From positions 1-49,037 of the forward strand of contig DASYUT010000313.1 of assembly GCA_036000965.1 (NCBI GenBank): a stretch of 49,037 nt of DNA, given 5' to 3'. A program made the translations under genes and the position numbers. Positions 1 to 8,837 of this stretch are shown here, one piece after another. The first letter of the stretch is position 1. The number at the start of each line of letters is the position of its first letter. The stretch is from Actinomycetes bacterium (GTDB lineage Bacteria; Actinomycetota; CALGFH01). The notes below the pieces were generated by a model. It saw only the letters and a program-made list of their open reading frames with translations. It did no database searches and was not told where the DNA came from.

Positions 1-212
1 CGGAGGACGGGTACGGCGGGATCGATGGATGTTCTGGGTAAGGAGCACCGGCCCGAGGTGCAACGGCGCCGGACCGAGGAGAAGCGCCCAAGGCGGGCAG
101 GCGCCCGTCAGTATACCCGCCCACTCCGGCCGGACCGCCGCCTTCGGCGTTGCTGCCAGCGACGTTTCCTGGCGGCCCACCGGCTGGGCGGTGCACCGCC
201 GGGCCGGCCGGC
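1..212. other. Left edge, no gene recognised
   Basis: This stretch lies downstream of the minus-strand acetyltransferase. I see no reading frame with a recognisable product and no ribosome binding site paired with a plausible start. It is GC-rich like its surroundings. It could hold the terminator of the acetyltransferase gene, but no clear hairpin stands out. Confidence 0.4.
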
Positions 213-1268
213 TCACCCCCGGCCGTCGGCCCATGCGATGCGCGGGTCGATCGAGCGGCGCAGGCGCAGGGCCACGGGCCGGAATCCCCGGCCGGACCAG
301 AAGCGCGACGCCAGCAGGTTCGCCGACCGCCAGTCGGTGATGCACGTCTCGTACCCGGCCTCCCGGGCGGCGGCAAGCGCGTGGGCGGTCAGGGCCAGGC
401 CGACGCCGCCGCCCCGCAGCTCGGTCCGTGTCGCGGCGACCATCAGGTGGATGCAGCGGGCCGGCGTGCGCAGGTCGCCCTCGTCGGCCTCGGCCGGGAG
501 CATGACCTCGAAACCGAGGAGCCGCCCCCCCAGCCCGACCGCCAGCCAGTAGGTGGCGGTCGGGTCGGCCAGCAACTCGGCCTGGGACTCCCGGAGCTGG
601 GCGAGGAACTCCGGCAGGCTCGGCTGCCACACCGGCGGGCCGGCCTGGTGGCGCGAGATCGCGCCGGCCAGCTCCATCACCAGGTCCAGGTCGCCCGGGC
701 CGGCCAGACGGATCTCGATCCCCCCCTCCGGCGGCAGGGGCCGCGCCGCACGGATCCCGGTCCCCCCCTCCGGCACCGGGGGCCGCGCCACCGCGTCCGC
801 CTCGGTGAGCCCGCGCAGCGCGTAGACCTGCTCCTGGCCGAAGCCGAGCGCGAACCAGGCGGCCGCGGCCCGCGCGTCCGCGGCCGGCGCGACCACGAAG
901 TGGCTGAAGCAGCCAGCCGCCACCCACGGCTGGCCCGCGACCGCGTAGAGGTCGTGGTAGAGCCCCGGGTCCTCGTCGCGGGCGAGGGCGTGGCCGGCCG
1001 GTCGCACCCAGGCCGAGCGGGGCACGATGTCCTCAGGCATCCGCGAGCCGAGGAGGTAGCCGACCAGCCGGCCGCCGCGCAGCGCGCTCGCCCCTGAGGT
1101 GGCGGGCTGGGCCGCGGCCGCCGCCACCGCGGCGCGTGCCACCGTCGGGTCGTCGGCCGCCTCGGGCAGCAGCGCCTCGGCGGCCCGGTCGTCCCGGTGC
1201 CTCGCGGCCAGCAGCTCTCCAGCGGCGTCCAGGTGCTCCTCCTCGAACGGCACGACCGCGAGCCGCAT
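213..1268 (-). CDS. GNAT family N-acetyltransferase, two-domain
   Basis: The 351-residue product looks like a tandem GNAT protein that transfers an acetyl group from acetyl-CoA to an unknown substrate in the cytoplasm. The C-terminal half (about residues 190-345) carries the recognisable fold, with an acetyl-CoA loop RGGGVG near residues 285-290 followed by a helix and a terminal FWSGRGFRPV strand typical of the family. The N-terminal half is degenerate, as is common in two-domain GNATs where only one half binds cofactor. I chose the ATG at 1268, giving a start MRLAVVPFEEEH, because GAGGAGGAGGG lies just upstream; the frame stays open for 29 further codons but without a ribosome site. It stands alone: the next gene on the same strand ends 480 bp away. 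The substrate cannot be told from sequence. Confidence 0.8.
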   Translation of the reverse strand: MRLAVVPFEEEHLDAAGELLAARHRDDRAAEALLPEAADDPTVARAAVAAAAAQPATSGASALRGGRLVGYLLGSRMPEDIVPRSAWVRPAGHALARDEDPGLYHDLYAVAGQPWVAAGCFSHFVVAPAADARAAAAWFALGFGQEQVYALRGLTEADAVARPPVPEGGTGIRAARPLPPEGGIEIRLAGPGDLDLVMELAGAISRHQAGPPVWQPSLPEFLAQLRESQAELLADPTATYWLAVGLGGRLLGFEVMLPAEADEGDLRTPARCIHLMVAATRTELRGGGVGLALTAHALAAAREAGYETCITDWRSANLLASRFWSGRGFRPVALRLRRSIDPRIAWADGRG

Positions 1269-1747
1269 GAACCCTCCTCCTCGTCGGTCGCGGGTGCCCG
1301 TGCGGGCCGCCCGCGTACCGGACCATGGCAGCGTCTGCCGGTTCGGGCAACTCACTTTGCCTGCTCAGGCGACCGGTACAACGTCGCGCGAGGGTTTTTT
1401 CGGCTCCGGTGAACCGGAGCGGCGGCCGGTGCGAATACAGGGACAGGGGGGGCAGGGCGGCGGCTCCGCAATCGGCAAGACCGCGAGCCGCCGCCTCTTC
1501 CCGTTGGTGCCGGAACGACGCGGCTTCCCGTTGGTGGCGGAACGGCGCGGCGGCGCACCCGGCGACGGCCGCCGGTCCGGGTCGCCGTCGGGGCGCCCCC
1601 CTCACGCGCTGGTGGAGCTGCGCTCCTGCCGGCCAGGTTATTGGGCGGCGAGCCCTTAGGGCCTGCGGGCCAATAACCTGGTCGTTCCAGCGACGACACA
1701 CCGAGGTAAGCGGACTCGATCTGGCCAGGTTATTGGGTGGCGAGCCC
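1269..1747. other. Repeat-rich intergenic region between rhaB and GNAT gene
   Basis: No gene is recognised in these 479 bases. The region holds several repeats: a perfect 8-bp inverted repeat with a 2-nt loop at 1403-1420 beside a run of six T; two tandem 27-bp copies at 1497-1523 and 1524-1550 that differ at two positions; and the 29-bp repeat and hairpin at 1631-1751 that overlaps the rhaB stop codon. The GNAT promoter must lie here on the minus strand, but no convincing -35/-10 pair was seen. Confidence 0.6.
1497..1550. repeat. 27-bp tandem duplication
   Basis: Two adjacent 27-bp copies begin CTTCCCGTTGGTG and differ at two positions. They lie in non-coding sequence between the rhamnulokinase and GNAT genes. 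Confidence 0.85.
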
Positions 1748-1751
1748 TTAG
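1631..1751. repeat. 29-bp direct repeat with internal inverted repeat at the rhaB 3' end
   Basis: Copy 1 (1631-1659) and copy 2 (1723-1751) share 29 bases with one difference. Copy 2 includes the rhaB stop codon (1748-1750 on the minus strand). Copy 1 is also one arm of a hairpin: CCAGGTTATTGG at 1633-1644 pairs perfectly with CCAATAACCTGG at 1670-1681, and the loop contains a smaller palindrome GCCCTTAGGGC at 1652-1662. It could act as the rhamnose operon terminator or be a REP-like dispersed element. Confidence 0.85.
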
Positions 1752-3181
1752 CCTCCGGTGGCCGCCGGCCAGTGGCGGCGGACCTCCTGCGTCTCCCGCA
1801 GCAGCGCCCGCAATGTCTGCAAGCCTCCCGTGATCCAGCCATGGGCGCGCGCCTGGACCAGGACGTTACCGAGCGCCGTCGCCTCGACCGGCCCGGCGAG
1901 CACCGGCAGGCGGCACGCGTCCGCGGTGAGCTGGCACAGCAGCCGGTTGCGGGCGCCACCCCCGACCAGGTGTACGACGTCGACCTCCTGCCCCGACAGG
2001 CGGGCGGCGTCGTGGACGGTTCGCGCAAAGGCGGCGGCCAGGCTGTCAAGGATGCAGCGCACCAGCTGGGCCTGGCCCTCGGGCTCTGGCTGACCGGTCC
2101 GCCGGCACGCCGCTTGGATCCTGGCCGGCATGTCGCCGGGTGGCAGGAAGGCCGGGGCGTCGGGGTCCACGACCGGCCCGCCCGCTGGCTGGTCGGCGGC
2201 CGCCCCGAGCAGCGTGGGCAGATCGGCCGGTTGCCCCGCTCGCTCCCAGGCCCGCAGCGACTCTTGGAGGAGCCAGAGGCCCATGACGTTACGCAGGTAG
2301 CGGATCCGGCCGTCGAGGCCGCCCTCATTGGTGAAGTTGGCCTTGCGGCTTTCCTCGGTCAGCACCGGACGCTCCAGCTCCACGCCGACCAGCGACCAGG
2401 TGCCGCAGGAGACGTAGGCGAAGCGCTCGCCGTCGGCTGGGACGCCGACCACCGCCGAGGCGGTGTCGTGTGAGCCGACCGCGGTGACGACCGCCGACCG
2501 GGGCAGCCCGGTTTCCTCGGCGACGTCCGAGCGCACGGGCCCGACCGCCTCCCCGGGCCGCCGCAGCGGCGTAAGCAGCTCCCGGCGGATCCCGGCCGCC
2601 CGCAGCACCTCAGCCGACCAGTTGCCCGTGCGAACGTCGAGCAGCCCCGTGGTGGACGCGTTGGTCTGTTCGGAGCCGGCGCGCCCGGTGAGCCAGTAGC
2701 CGAGCAGGTCGGGCAGCAGCAGCAGCGTCCTGGCCGCGTCCAGCTGCGGCGTGCCGGCGGCGGCGGCGAGCTGGTAGATGGTGTTGAACGGTAGGAACTG
2801 CAGCCCGGTGATCGCGTACAGGTCCTCGAATGGGATCTCGGCGTGGACCTTGTCGGCGGCTCCGGCGGTGCGGGAGTCCCGGTAGTGGTAGGGGTTGCCC
2901 AGCAAGGTGCCGGTCTCGTCCAGCAACCCGTAGTCGACGCCCCAGCCGTCAACGCCTACGCTGACGATCGGCTCGGCGTCGCCTGCGGCGGCCCTGAGAC
3001 CATGAAGGATCTCGCGGTACAGCCGCAGGATGTCCCAGTGCAGCCCGTCGGGCAGGCGCACCGGCTCGTTGGGGAAGCGGTGCGCCTCGTGGAGGTCCAG
3101 CTGCGCCGGACCGACCCGGCCAACCATGACGCGCCCGCTGGAGGCGCCCAGGTCGACGGCCGCATACACGCCCCCGTTCAC
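1748..3181 (-). CDS. rhaB: L-rhamnulokinase
   Basis: The product phosphorylates L-rhamnulose to L-rhamnulose-1-phosphate with ATP, the second cytoplasmic step of rhamnose breakdown. It is 477 residues, the usual length for the FGGY-kinase RhaB. The N-terminal ATP site reads AAVDLGASSGRV (residues 7-18), the sugar-binding stretch VGVDGWGVDYGLLD follows, VGSHDTASAV carries the expected catalytic aspartate, and LVGGGARNRLLCQ near residue 405 is the C-terminal adenosine motif. I start at the GTG at 3181 because homology begins there; the frame is open upstream but reads as the out-of-frame end of the aldolase gene. The ribosome site (AAGGGA) is weak, so coupling to the gene 37 bp upstream is likely. 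It is the last gene of the operon. Its stop codon sits inside a 29-bp repeat. Confidence 0.93.
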   Translation of the reverse strand: MNGGVYAAVDLGASSGRVMVGRVGPAQLDLHEAHRFPNEPVRLPDGLHWDILRLYREILHGLRAAAGDAEPIVSVGVDGWGVDYGLLDETGTLLGNPYHYRDSRTAGAADKVHAEIPFEDLYAITGLQFLPFNTIYQLAAAAGTPQLDAARTLLLLPDLLGYWLTGRAGSEQTNASTTGLLDVRTGNWSAEVLRAAGIRRELLTPLRRPGEAVGPVRSDVAEETGLPRSAVVTAVGSHDTASAVVGVPADGERFAYVSCGTWSLVGVELERPVLTEESRKANFTNEGGLDGRIRYLRNVMGLWLLQESLRAWERAGQPADLPTLLGAAADQPAGGPVVDPDAPAFLPPGDMPARIQAACRRTGQPEPEGQAQLVRCILDSLAAAFARTVHDAARLSGQEVDVVHLVGGGARNRLLCQLTADACRLPVLAGPVEATALGNVLVQARAHGWITGGLQTLRALLRETQEVRRHWPAATGG

Positions 3182-3218
3182 CGGGGCGTTCCCTTGGGGT
3201 CTCCCCGGCGCCACGGGG

Positions 3219-5264
3219 TCATCGCAGGAAGCCGGCGGCGACGCCGGCGTCCACCGGGACGTGCAGGCCGGTGGTGAGCGACAGGTCGCCGCCGACCAGC
3301 GCGACCACCGCGTCGGCGACGTGGGAGGGCAGCACCTCGCGCTTGAGCAGCGTCCGCTGCGCGTAGTACTCACCGAGCTCGTCTTCGGGAACGCCGTAGA
3401 CGGCGGCCCGCTGGGCGCCCCAGCCCTTGGCGAAGATCCCGGAGCCGCGGACCACGCCGTCGGGGTTGATCCCGTTCACGCGGATGCCGTGCTCTCCGAG
3501 CTCGGCGGCCAGGAGCCGGACCTGGTGGGCCTGGTCGGCCTTGGCCGCCCCGTAGGCGAGGTTGTCAGGGCCGGCGAACACCGCGTTCTTGCTGACGATG
3601 TAGACCAGGTCGCCGCCGAGTCCCTGCTCGACCATCACCTTGGCAGCCTCACGCGACACCAGGAACGAGCCTCTGGCCATGACGTCGTGCTGCAGGTCCC
3701 AGTCGCCGGTGGTGGTCTCAAGCAGCGGCTTGGAGACCGACAACCCGGCGTTGTTGACGGCCAGATCGACGCCGCCGAAGGCCAGCGTAGCCTGCCGGAA
3801 CGCCTCGGCCACCTGGTCCTCGTCGGTGACGTCGACGGTCGCCGCGACGGCCACGTCGGCGTCGCCGAGCTCGGCGGCCACCGTGCGGGCGTTGCCGGCG
3901 TCCAGGTCGGCCACGACCACGCAGGCGCCCTCGGCGGCCAGCCGCTGCGCGATCGCCCTGCCGATGCCGGACCCCGCCCCCGTCACCAGCGCGACCCGGG
4001 TCGCAAGGGGCTTCGGCTTGGGCATCCGCTCCAGCTTGGCCTCCTCCAGCGCCCAGTACTCGATGCGGAACTTCTCCGACTCCGAGATCGGGGCATAGGT
4101 CGAGACCGCCTCGGCGCCGCGCATCACGTTGATAGCGTTGACGTAGAACTCGCCGGCCACCCGGGCGGTCTGCTTGTCGCGGCCGAAGGAGAACATCCCA
4201 ACGCCGGGCACCAGCACGATCGCCGGGTCGGCGCCGCGCATGGGCGGGCTGTCGGGCTGCGCGTGGCGCTGGTAGTAGGCGCGGTAGTCCTCGCGGTAGG
4301 CGGCGTGCAGCTCCTTGAGTCGCCCCGTGACCTGTTCAAGGGGGGCGGTGGGGGGCAGGTCCAGCACCATCGGCCGGACCTTGGTGCGCAGGAAGTGGTC
4401 GGGGCAGGAGGTCCCAAGCGCGGCCAGGGCCAGGTGCTTCGCCCTGGCGACGAAGTCGAGCACCACCGCCGAGTCGGTGTAGTGGCCGACCTGGGGGGCG
4501 TCGGTGGACGCCAGGCCGCGCAGCACCGGGAACAGCGCCGCCGCGCGGGCGTGCCGTTCGCTCTCAGGTAGGGCTTGGTAACCGTCGACCACCGGCCCGA
4601 ACGGATCGGCCTTCCCGCGCTCGTCGAGGAACCGCTTGGCGGTGCGGATGATCTCCAGCGAGTTGGCCTCGCACGCCTCGGAGGTCGGGCCCCAGGCGGT
4701 GATGCCGTGGCCGCCGAGCACCACCCCGATCGCCTCGGGATGGGCCTGCTGGATGGCGGCGATGTCCAGGCCGAGCTGGAAGCCGGGCCGGCGCCAGGGC
4801 ACCCAGGCGACCCGGTCGCCGAAGCACTGCTTGGTCAACGCCTCCCCGTCGGCCGCACAGGCCAGCGCGATGCCGGCGTCGGGGTGGAGGTGGTCGACGT
4901 GCGCGGCGTCGACCAGGCCGTGCATGGCGGTGTCGATCGACGGGGCCGCGCCACCCTTGCCGTGCAGGCAGTAGTCGAACGCGACGACCATCTCGTCCTC
5001 CCGCTCGACCCCGGGGTAGACGTCCACGAGCGCCCGCAGGCGGTCCAGGCGCAGCACGGCCAGGCCATCTTCCACCAGGGTGCCCAGGTCACCGCCGGAG
5101 CCCTTGACCCACAACAGCTGGACCGGCCGCTGGGTGACCGGATCGGTCGTCTCGCCCTTCGCGGAGGTGTTGCCGCCGGCGTAGTTGGTGTTGCGCGGGT
5201 CGGAGCCCAGCCGGTTGGACCGCTCCAGCAGCGCCTGGACCTCGGCATGGGTAGGAGTGTTCAT
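3219..5264 (-). CDS. rhaEW: Bifunctional L-rhamnulose-1-phosphate aldolase / L-lactaldehyde dehydrogenase
   Basis: The 681-residue protein fuses two enzymes. Residues 1 to about 410 are a class II aldolase domain (NTNYAGGNTSAKG near the N-terminus, zinc-ligand stretch DHLHPDAG, and GGHGITAWG), which cleaves L-rhamnulose-1-phosphate to DHAP and L-lactaldehyde. Residues about 430-681 are a short-chain dehydrogenase with the nucleotide motif TGAGSGIG, the NNAG motif and the catalytic YGAAK, expected to oxidise lactaldehyde to lactate. This architecture matches the RhaEW/YuxG family known from Chloroflexus and Bacillus rhamnose pathways. The ATG at 5264 follows GGGGAGCG. The gene begins 7 bp after the rhaI stop, so the two are probably translated from one message. 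The frame extends upstream of this ATG, but only as a shadow of rhaI. Confidence 0.93.
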   Translation of the reverse strand: MNTPTHAEVQALLERSNRLGSDPRNTNYAGGNTSAKGETTDPVTQRPVQLLWVKGSGGDLGTLVEDGLAVLRLDRLRALVDVYPGVEREDEMVVAFDYCLHGKGGAAPSIDTAMHGLVDAAHVDHLHPDAGIALACAADGEALTKQCFGDRVAWVPWRRPGFQLGLDIAAIQQAHPEAIGVVLGGHGITAWGPTSEACEANSLEIIRTAKRFLDERGKADPFGPVVDGYQALPESERHARAAALFPVLRGLASTDAPQVGHYTDSAVVLDFVARAKHLALAALGTSCPDHFLRTKVRPMVLDLPPTAPLEQVTGRLKELHAAYREDYRAYYQRHAQPDSPPMRGADPAIVLVPGVGMFSFGRDKQTARVAGEFYVNAINVMRGAEAVSTYAPISESEKFRIEYWALEEAKLERMPKPKPLATRVALVTGAGSGIGRAIAQRLAAEGACVVVADLDAGNARTVAAELGDADVAVAATVDVTDEDQVAEAFRQATLAFGGVDLAVNNAGLSVSKPLLETTTGDWDLQHDVMARGSFLVSREAAKVMVEQGLGGDLVYIVSKNAVFAGPDNLAYGAAKADQAHQVRLLAAELGEHGIRVNGINPDGVVRGSGIFAKGWGAQRAAVYGVPEDELGEYYAQRTLLKREVLPSHVADAVVALVGGDLSLTTGLHVPVDAGVAAGFLR

Positions 5265-5271
5265 CTGAGTG

Positions 5272-6450
5272 TCACGCTCCCCACCCGGCCTGCTCGCCGC
5301 CGACGCGCTCGGCAACGGTCTTGTCGGCGTAGCCCGAACGCGCGTAGGCGGCAACCGGGTCAGGGTCGAGGCCGAGCTCCTGGCGCAGCTCGGCCAGGAG
5401 CGGGCGCACGTCGGTGTTGTAGGCGTCCATCAGCACCGCGTTGGCCCCGAGGACGTCGCCGGCCTGCTGCGCAGCCTCCAGTGCCCCGGTGTCGACCAGC
5501 AGCGCCTTTGCCGTGGCCTCTTGGACGTTCATCACCGAACGGATCTGGGCGGGGATCTTCGGCTCGATGTTGTGGCACTGGTCGAGCATGAACGCGATCC
5601 CAGCCTCCGGCGCGTAGCCGCCGCCCTGTACCACCTCGTGCATGATCCGGAACAACTGGAACGGGTCGGCCGACCCCACCATGAGGTCGTCGTCGGCGTA
5701 GAACCGGGAGTTGAAGTCGAACCCGCCGAGCTTGCCGGCCCGCAGCAGGAACGCCACGATCATCTCGATGTTGGTCCCTGGGGCGTGGTGGCCGGTGTCG
5801 ACCACCACCTGGGCGCGGTCGCCGAGCTGCAGGCAGTGAGCGTAGGCAGTGCCCCAGTCCGGCACGTCGGTGTGGTAGAAGGCCGGCTCGAACAGCTTGT
5901 ACTCCAGCAGCAGCCGCTGCTGCGACCCGAGCCCGTCGTAGGTGGCGGCCAGGGCCTCGGCCAACCGGTCCTGGCGGGCCCGGATGGAGTCCTGGCCGGG
6001 ATAGTTGGTGCCGTCGGCGAACCACAGCTTCAGGTCGCGCGAGCCGGTCGCGTCCATGACGTCGACGCATTCCAGCAGGTGGTCCAGGGCCTTGCGCCGC
6101 ACCCGGGGATCGGGGTTGCAGACGCTGCCGAGCTTGTAGTCGTCGTCCTGGAAGACGTTGGCGTTGATGGTGCCGATCCGCACCCCATGGTCGGCGGCGT
6201 GCTTGGCCAGGTCGGCATAGTCGTCGACGGCGTCCCAGGGGATGTGCAGGGCCACGCTGGGGGCCACGCCGGTGACGGCATGGACCTGGGCGGCGTCGGC
6301 GAGCTTCTCGTAGGGGTTGCGCGGCACCCCCGGCTGGCCGAACACCTTGAAGCGGGTGCCGGAGTTGCCGAACGCCCACGACGGGAGCTCGATCCGCTGC
6401 TGCCGCAGCGCGGCCTTCACGCTGGAATCGTCAGGTGTCGTCCTGGTCAT
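5272..6450 (-). CDS. rhaI: L-rhamnose isomerase (RhaI type)
   Basis: The product interconverts L-rhamnose and L-rhamnulose in the cytoplasm, the first catabolic step. At 392 residues it fits the Pseudomonas stutzeri-type isomerase rather than the longer E. coli RhaA. The TIM-barrel metal ligands appear in the expected order: EYKLFEPAFY, VVDTGHHAPG, GGFDFNSRFYADDDL, and the upstream LWFADGTNYPGQ stretch that binds sugar. The ATG at 6450 is preceded by GGAGGAGGTC. It is the first enzyme gene after the transporter block and sits 147 bp downstream of rhaS, with a strong hairpin in between, so enzyme and transporter levels can be set apart. It may also have its own promoter in that gap. Confidence 0.93.
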   Translation of the reverse strand: MTRTTPDDSSVKAALRQQRIELPSWAFGNSGTRFKVFGQPGVPRNPYEKLADAAQVHAVTGVAPSVALHIPWDAVDDYADLAKHAADHGVRIGTINANVFQDDDYKLGSVCNPDPRVRRKALDHLLECVDVMDATGSRDLKLWFADGTNYPGQDSIRARQDRLAEALAATYDGLGSQQRLLLEYKLFEPAFYHTDVPDWGTAYAHCLQLGDRAQVVVDTGHHAPGTNIEMIVAFLLRAGKLGGFDFNSRFYADDDLMVGSADPFQLFRIMHEVVQGGGYAPEAGIAFMLDQCHNIEPKIPAQIRSVMNVQEATAKALLVDTGALEAAQQAGDVLGANAVLMDAYNTDVRPLLAELRQELGLDPDPVAAYARSGYADKTVAERVGGEQAGWGA

Positions 6451-6551
6451 GGTAGATGGAAGACCTCCTCCAGCGGCCGCATCCGCTCGTCAGGACGCTG
6501 GCCGTCGAGCTCCTAGAAAAGTCGCTGTGTCACCACGTCACCTCGGGTGGG

Positions 6552-6594
6552 ACCGCCCCGGGACGCAGCGGTGCGTCCTGCGTCCCGGGGCGGT
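6552..6594 (-). terminator. 17-bp hairpin between rhaS and rhaI
   Basis: Bases 6552-6568 pair perfectly with 6578-6594, leaving a 9-nt loop. On the minus strand the hairpin begins 3 bases after the rhaS stop codon. There is no T-run. It is in the right place to be a partial terminator or an RNA 3'-end stabiliser that keeps the binding protein message more abundant than the enzyme message, as is known for other sugar ABC operons. Confidence 0.75.
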
Positions 6595-6597
6595 GCG

Positions 6598-7689
6598 CTA
6601 GAAGTCGAACTGGGCGATGTTCTGCTTGTCGAAGACCTGCGGCGGGCCGAGGAGCACCTCGCCGCCCTTGCCGACCTTGTAGTCATCCAGCTCTCCGGCC
6701 TTGAAGCTCTCGCCTTCCTTGCCGGTGATCTGACCGGACGCCAACGCGGCAGCCGCGTACGCGGCCAGGTAACCGAGCTTGCCCGGGTCCCACAGCTCGA
6801 ACGCCTGCACCGTGCCGTCCTCGACGAACTTGCGCATCTGGTTGGGCGTGCCCAGGCCGGTCAGGGCGACCTTGCCCTTGTAGTTCGACCCGCTCAGGTA
6901 GCGGGCGGCGGCGGCGATGCCCACCGTGGTCGGCGAGATGATCCCCTTGAGGTTGGGGTATGCCTGCAGCAGGCCCTGGGTCTGCTGGAACGAGTCCTGG
7001 TCGTCGTCGTTGCCGTAGGCGACCTTGACGAGTTTCATGTCCTTGTACTCGGGCTTCTTCAGCTCATCCTTCATGAACTTGATCCAGGTGTTCTGGTTGG
7101 TGGCGTTCGGCGTCGCCGACAGGATCGCGATCTCGCCGGAACTCTTGATCTGCTTGGCGAGCAGCTGCACCTCGCTGCGGCCGAGGTCCTCCGCGCTGGC
7201 CTGGTTGACGAAGACCTGCCGGCCCTCGGGTGCGGTGTCGGAGTCGAAGGTCACGACCTTGACGCCCTGCGACTGGGCCGCCTTCAAGGCCGGCACCACG
7301 GCATTGGGATCGTTGGCGGAGATGACGATCGCGTCCTGGCGCTGCTGGGCGAGGGTGTTGATGTACGAAACCTGCGACGACGCGCTGGCCTCGGACGGAC
7401 CCACCGCCTTGCCCTCGCCGCCGAACTCCTTGACCGCCGCCAGGCCGCCCGTGTTCGCCACGGTGAAGTACGGGTTGTTGAGCTGCTTGGGGAGGAAGGC
7501 GATCTTGAGGCCCTGCTTGATCTGAGCGTTCGGGTTGGCCTGGCCGGCGCTGGTGGCGGTTGCGCCGCCGCCCGAGGAGCTCTCCTTGGTCGTGCCGCCG
7601 CAGGCGGCCAGGACGAGGGTGCACGAGATGGCGAGGGCGACCGACGCCCACCGCCGGCGGAGGCGTCTCGCCGAAGGGGATGGTTGCAT
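6598..7689 (-). CDS. rhaS: Rhamnose ABC transporter substrate-binding lipoprotein
   Basis: This is the external sugar-binding component of the rhamnose importer. The 363-residue product has a twin-basic N-terminus, a hydrophobic stretch and the lipobox LVLAAC with Cys30 as the lipidated residue, then a Ser/Gly/Thr linker and a periplasmic-binding-protein fold of the type 1 (RbsB-like) group: IAFLPKQLNNPYF, the DAIVISANDPNAVVPAL segment, VVTFDSDTAPEGR, and GTPNQMRKFVEDGTV. The ATG at 7689 follows AGAAAGGA. The next upstream gene, a permease, ends 95 bp away, and a short tandem repeat lies in that gap. A hairpin follows its stop codon. Substrate assignment rests on the linked rhamnose enzymes. 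Confidence 0.9.
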   Translation of the reverse strand: MQPSPSARRLRRRWASVALAISCTLVLAACGGTTKESSSGGGATATSAGQANPNAQIKQGLKIAFLPKQLNNPYFTVANTGGLAAVKEFGGEGKAVGPSEASASSQVSYINTLAQQRQDAIVISANDPNAVVPALKAAQSQGVKVVTFDSDTAPEGRQVFVNQASAEDLGRSEVQLLAKQIKSSGEIAILSATPNATNQNTWIKFMKDELKKPEYKDMKLVKVAYGNDDDQDSFQQTQGLLQAYPNLKGIISPTTVGIAAAARYLSGSNYKGKVALTGLGTPNQMRKFVEDGTVQAFELWDPGKLGYLAAYAAAALASGQITGKEGESFKAGELDDYKVGKGGEVLLGPPQVFDKQNIAQFDF

Positions 7690-7734
7690 GGTCCGGTGTC
7701 CTTTCTTCCGGCGTCGCGGGCGCGACGGTGGCTT

Positions 7735-7777
7735 GACGGGCGAGGGAGTGGACGGGCGAGGGAGTGGACGGGCGAGG
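7735..7777. repeat. 16-bp tandem repeat, 2.7 copies
   Basis: The unit GACGGGCGAGGGAGTG occurs at 7735-7750 and 7751-7766, with a partial third copy to 7777. It fills part of the gap between the second permease gene and rhaS. Confidence 0.85.
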
Positions 7778-7784
7778 CGGCTGG

Positions 7785-8837
7785 TCAACTGGCCCCGGCT
7801 GGCTCCGCGGGAGCGGCCGGTGACGCCGACCGGCGGCGGCTGACGGCCCGGCCGACCGCCGCGATGGCATTGGGCGCGATGACGCTGCCGATGAGCAGCA
7901 GCCCGGTCACCACGTTGAGGATGTCGTTGGAGACGTCGTTCAGGATCAGGGCGCTGCGGATGCCGCCAAGAAGGAACACGGCCGCCACCACGCCGCCGAG
8001 GGTCCCCTTGCCGCCGAAGATCGAGACGCCTCCGAGCAGGACGGCGGCGACCACGGCGAGCTCGAGACCGGCCCCGTTGTCGGCTCGCGCGCTCGCGAAG
8101 CGCAGGGTGAAGACGATGCCGGCCAGCCCGGACATCGCGCCGCTGAGCACATACAGGATGAACTTGGTCCGCTTGACGCGGATGCCGGAGAAAAACGCCG
8201 CCTCCTGGTTGGCGCCGATGGCGAACACCGACCGCCCGAACGGCGTGGCGTGGAGCACGACCCCGAAGAGGGCGGCCAGCACGGCGAAGAAGGCGATCGG
8301 GTAGGGGATGTGCGTGCCCGGCACCGGGGTGGTGCCGTACCTGGTGTAGCTGGCCGGGAAGTCGGCGACCGCCTGGTCGCCGAGGATGACGAAGGCGAGC
8401 CCGCGGTACAGCGCCAGGGTCCCGATGGTCACCGCGAGCGAGGGCAGGCCGAGTCGGGTGACGAAGAAGCCGTTGAGCGCTCCCGCCAGCGCGCCGGCCA
8501 CGAGCACGGTCGGGAAGATGAGCTCCAGCGGCCAGCCGGCGTTCCACAGCCAGCCCAGCAGCGCGCTGGTCAGGCCGAGGATGGAGGCGATCGACAGGTC
8601 GATCTCGCCGGCGATGATGATCATGGTCAGCGGCAGCGCCATCAGCGCGATCTCGCCGACGTCGAGGCCGAGGTAGAACAGGTTCGCGCCGGTCAGGAAG
8701 CCGGGCGAGGTCTGCTCGCCGACCAGCCCGACGGCTACCAGGAGCAGGACGAGCGCGGTCTCCCAGCGCAGCAGTCGCCGCAGCCCTGGCCGCTGGTCCT
8801 GCCGGGTCGACCTGGCCGCGGGGGTGTCAGCTGCCAC
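7785..8837 (-). CDS. rhaQ: Rhamnose ABC transporter permease, second subunit
   Basis: This integral membrane subunit of the sugar importer forms the pore with RhaP. The 350-residue product belongs to the RbsC/BPD_transp_2 group and has about eight to ten hydrophobic segments, the cytoplasmic coupling motif FAIGANQEAAFFSGI, and LLGGVSIFGGKGTLGG near the C-terminus. I start at the GTG at 8837 because AAAGGAGC lies 7 bases upstream; the frame is open for 19 more codons inside the upstream gene but without support. It overlaps the end of rhaP by 11 bases, indicating translational coupling. The order ATPase, permease, permease, binding protein resembles the rhizobial rhaSTPQ cluster, so the P and Q names are by analogy. 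Confidence 0.88.
   Translation of the reverse strand: MAADTPAARSTRQDQRPGLRRLLRWETALVLLLVAVGLVGEQTSPGFLTGANLFYLGLDVGEIALMALPLTMIIIAGEIDLSIASILGLTSALLGWLWNAGWPLELIFPTVLVAGALAGALNGFFVTRLGLPSLAVTIGTLALYRGLAFVILGDQAVADFPASYTRYGTTPVPGTHIPYPIAFFAVLAALFGVVLHATPFGRSVFAIGANQEAAFFSGIRVKRTKFILYVLSGAMSGLAGIVFTLRFASARADNGAGLELAVVAAVLLGGVSIFGGKGTLGGVVAAVFLLGGIRSALILNDVSNDILNVVTGLLLIGSVIAPNAIAAVGRAVSRRRSASPAAPAEPAGAS

Noticed and set aside
1352-1699. Small minus-strand gene upstream of the GNAT gene
   Set aside because: The translation is low-complexity Pro/Arg/Gly with no ribosome site and overlaps repeats.
3030-5591. Plus-strand open frames opposite rhaEW
   Set aside because: No domain is recognisable and the minus-strand enzyme is convincing.
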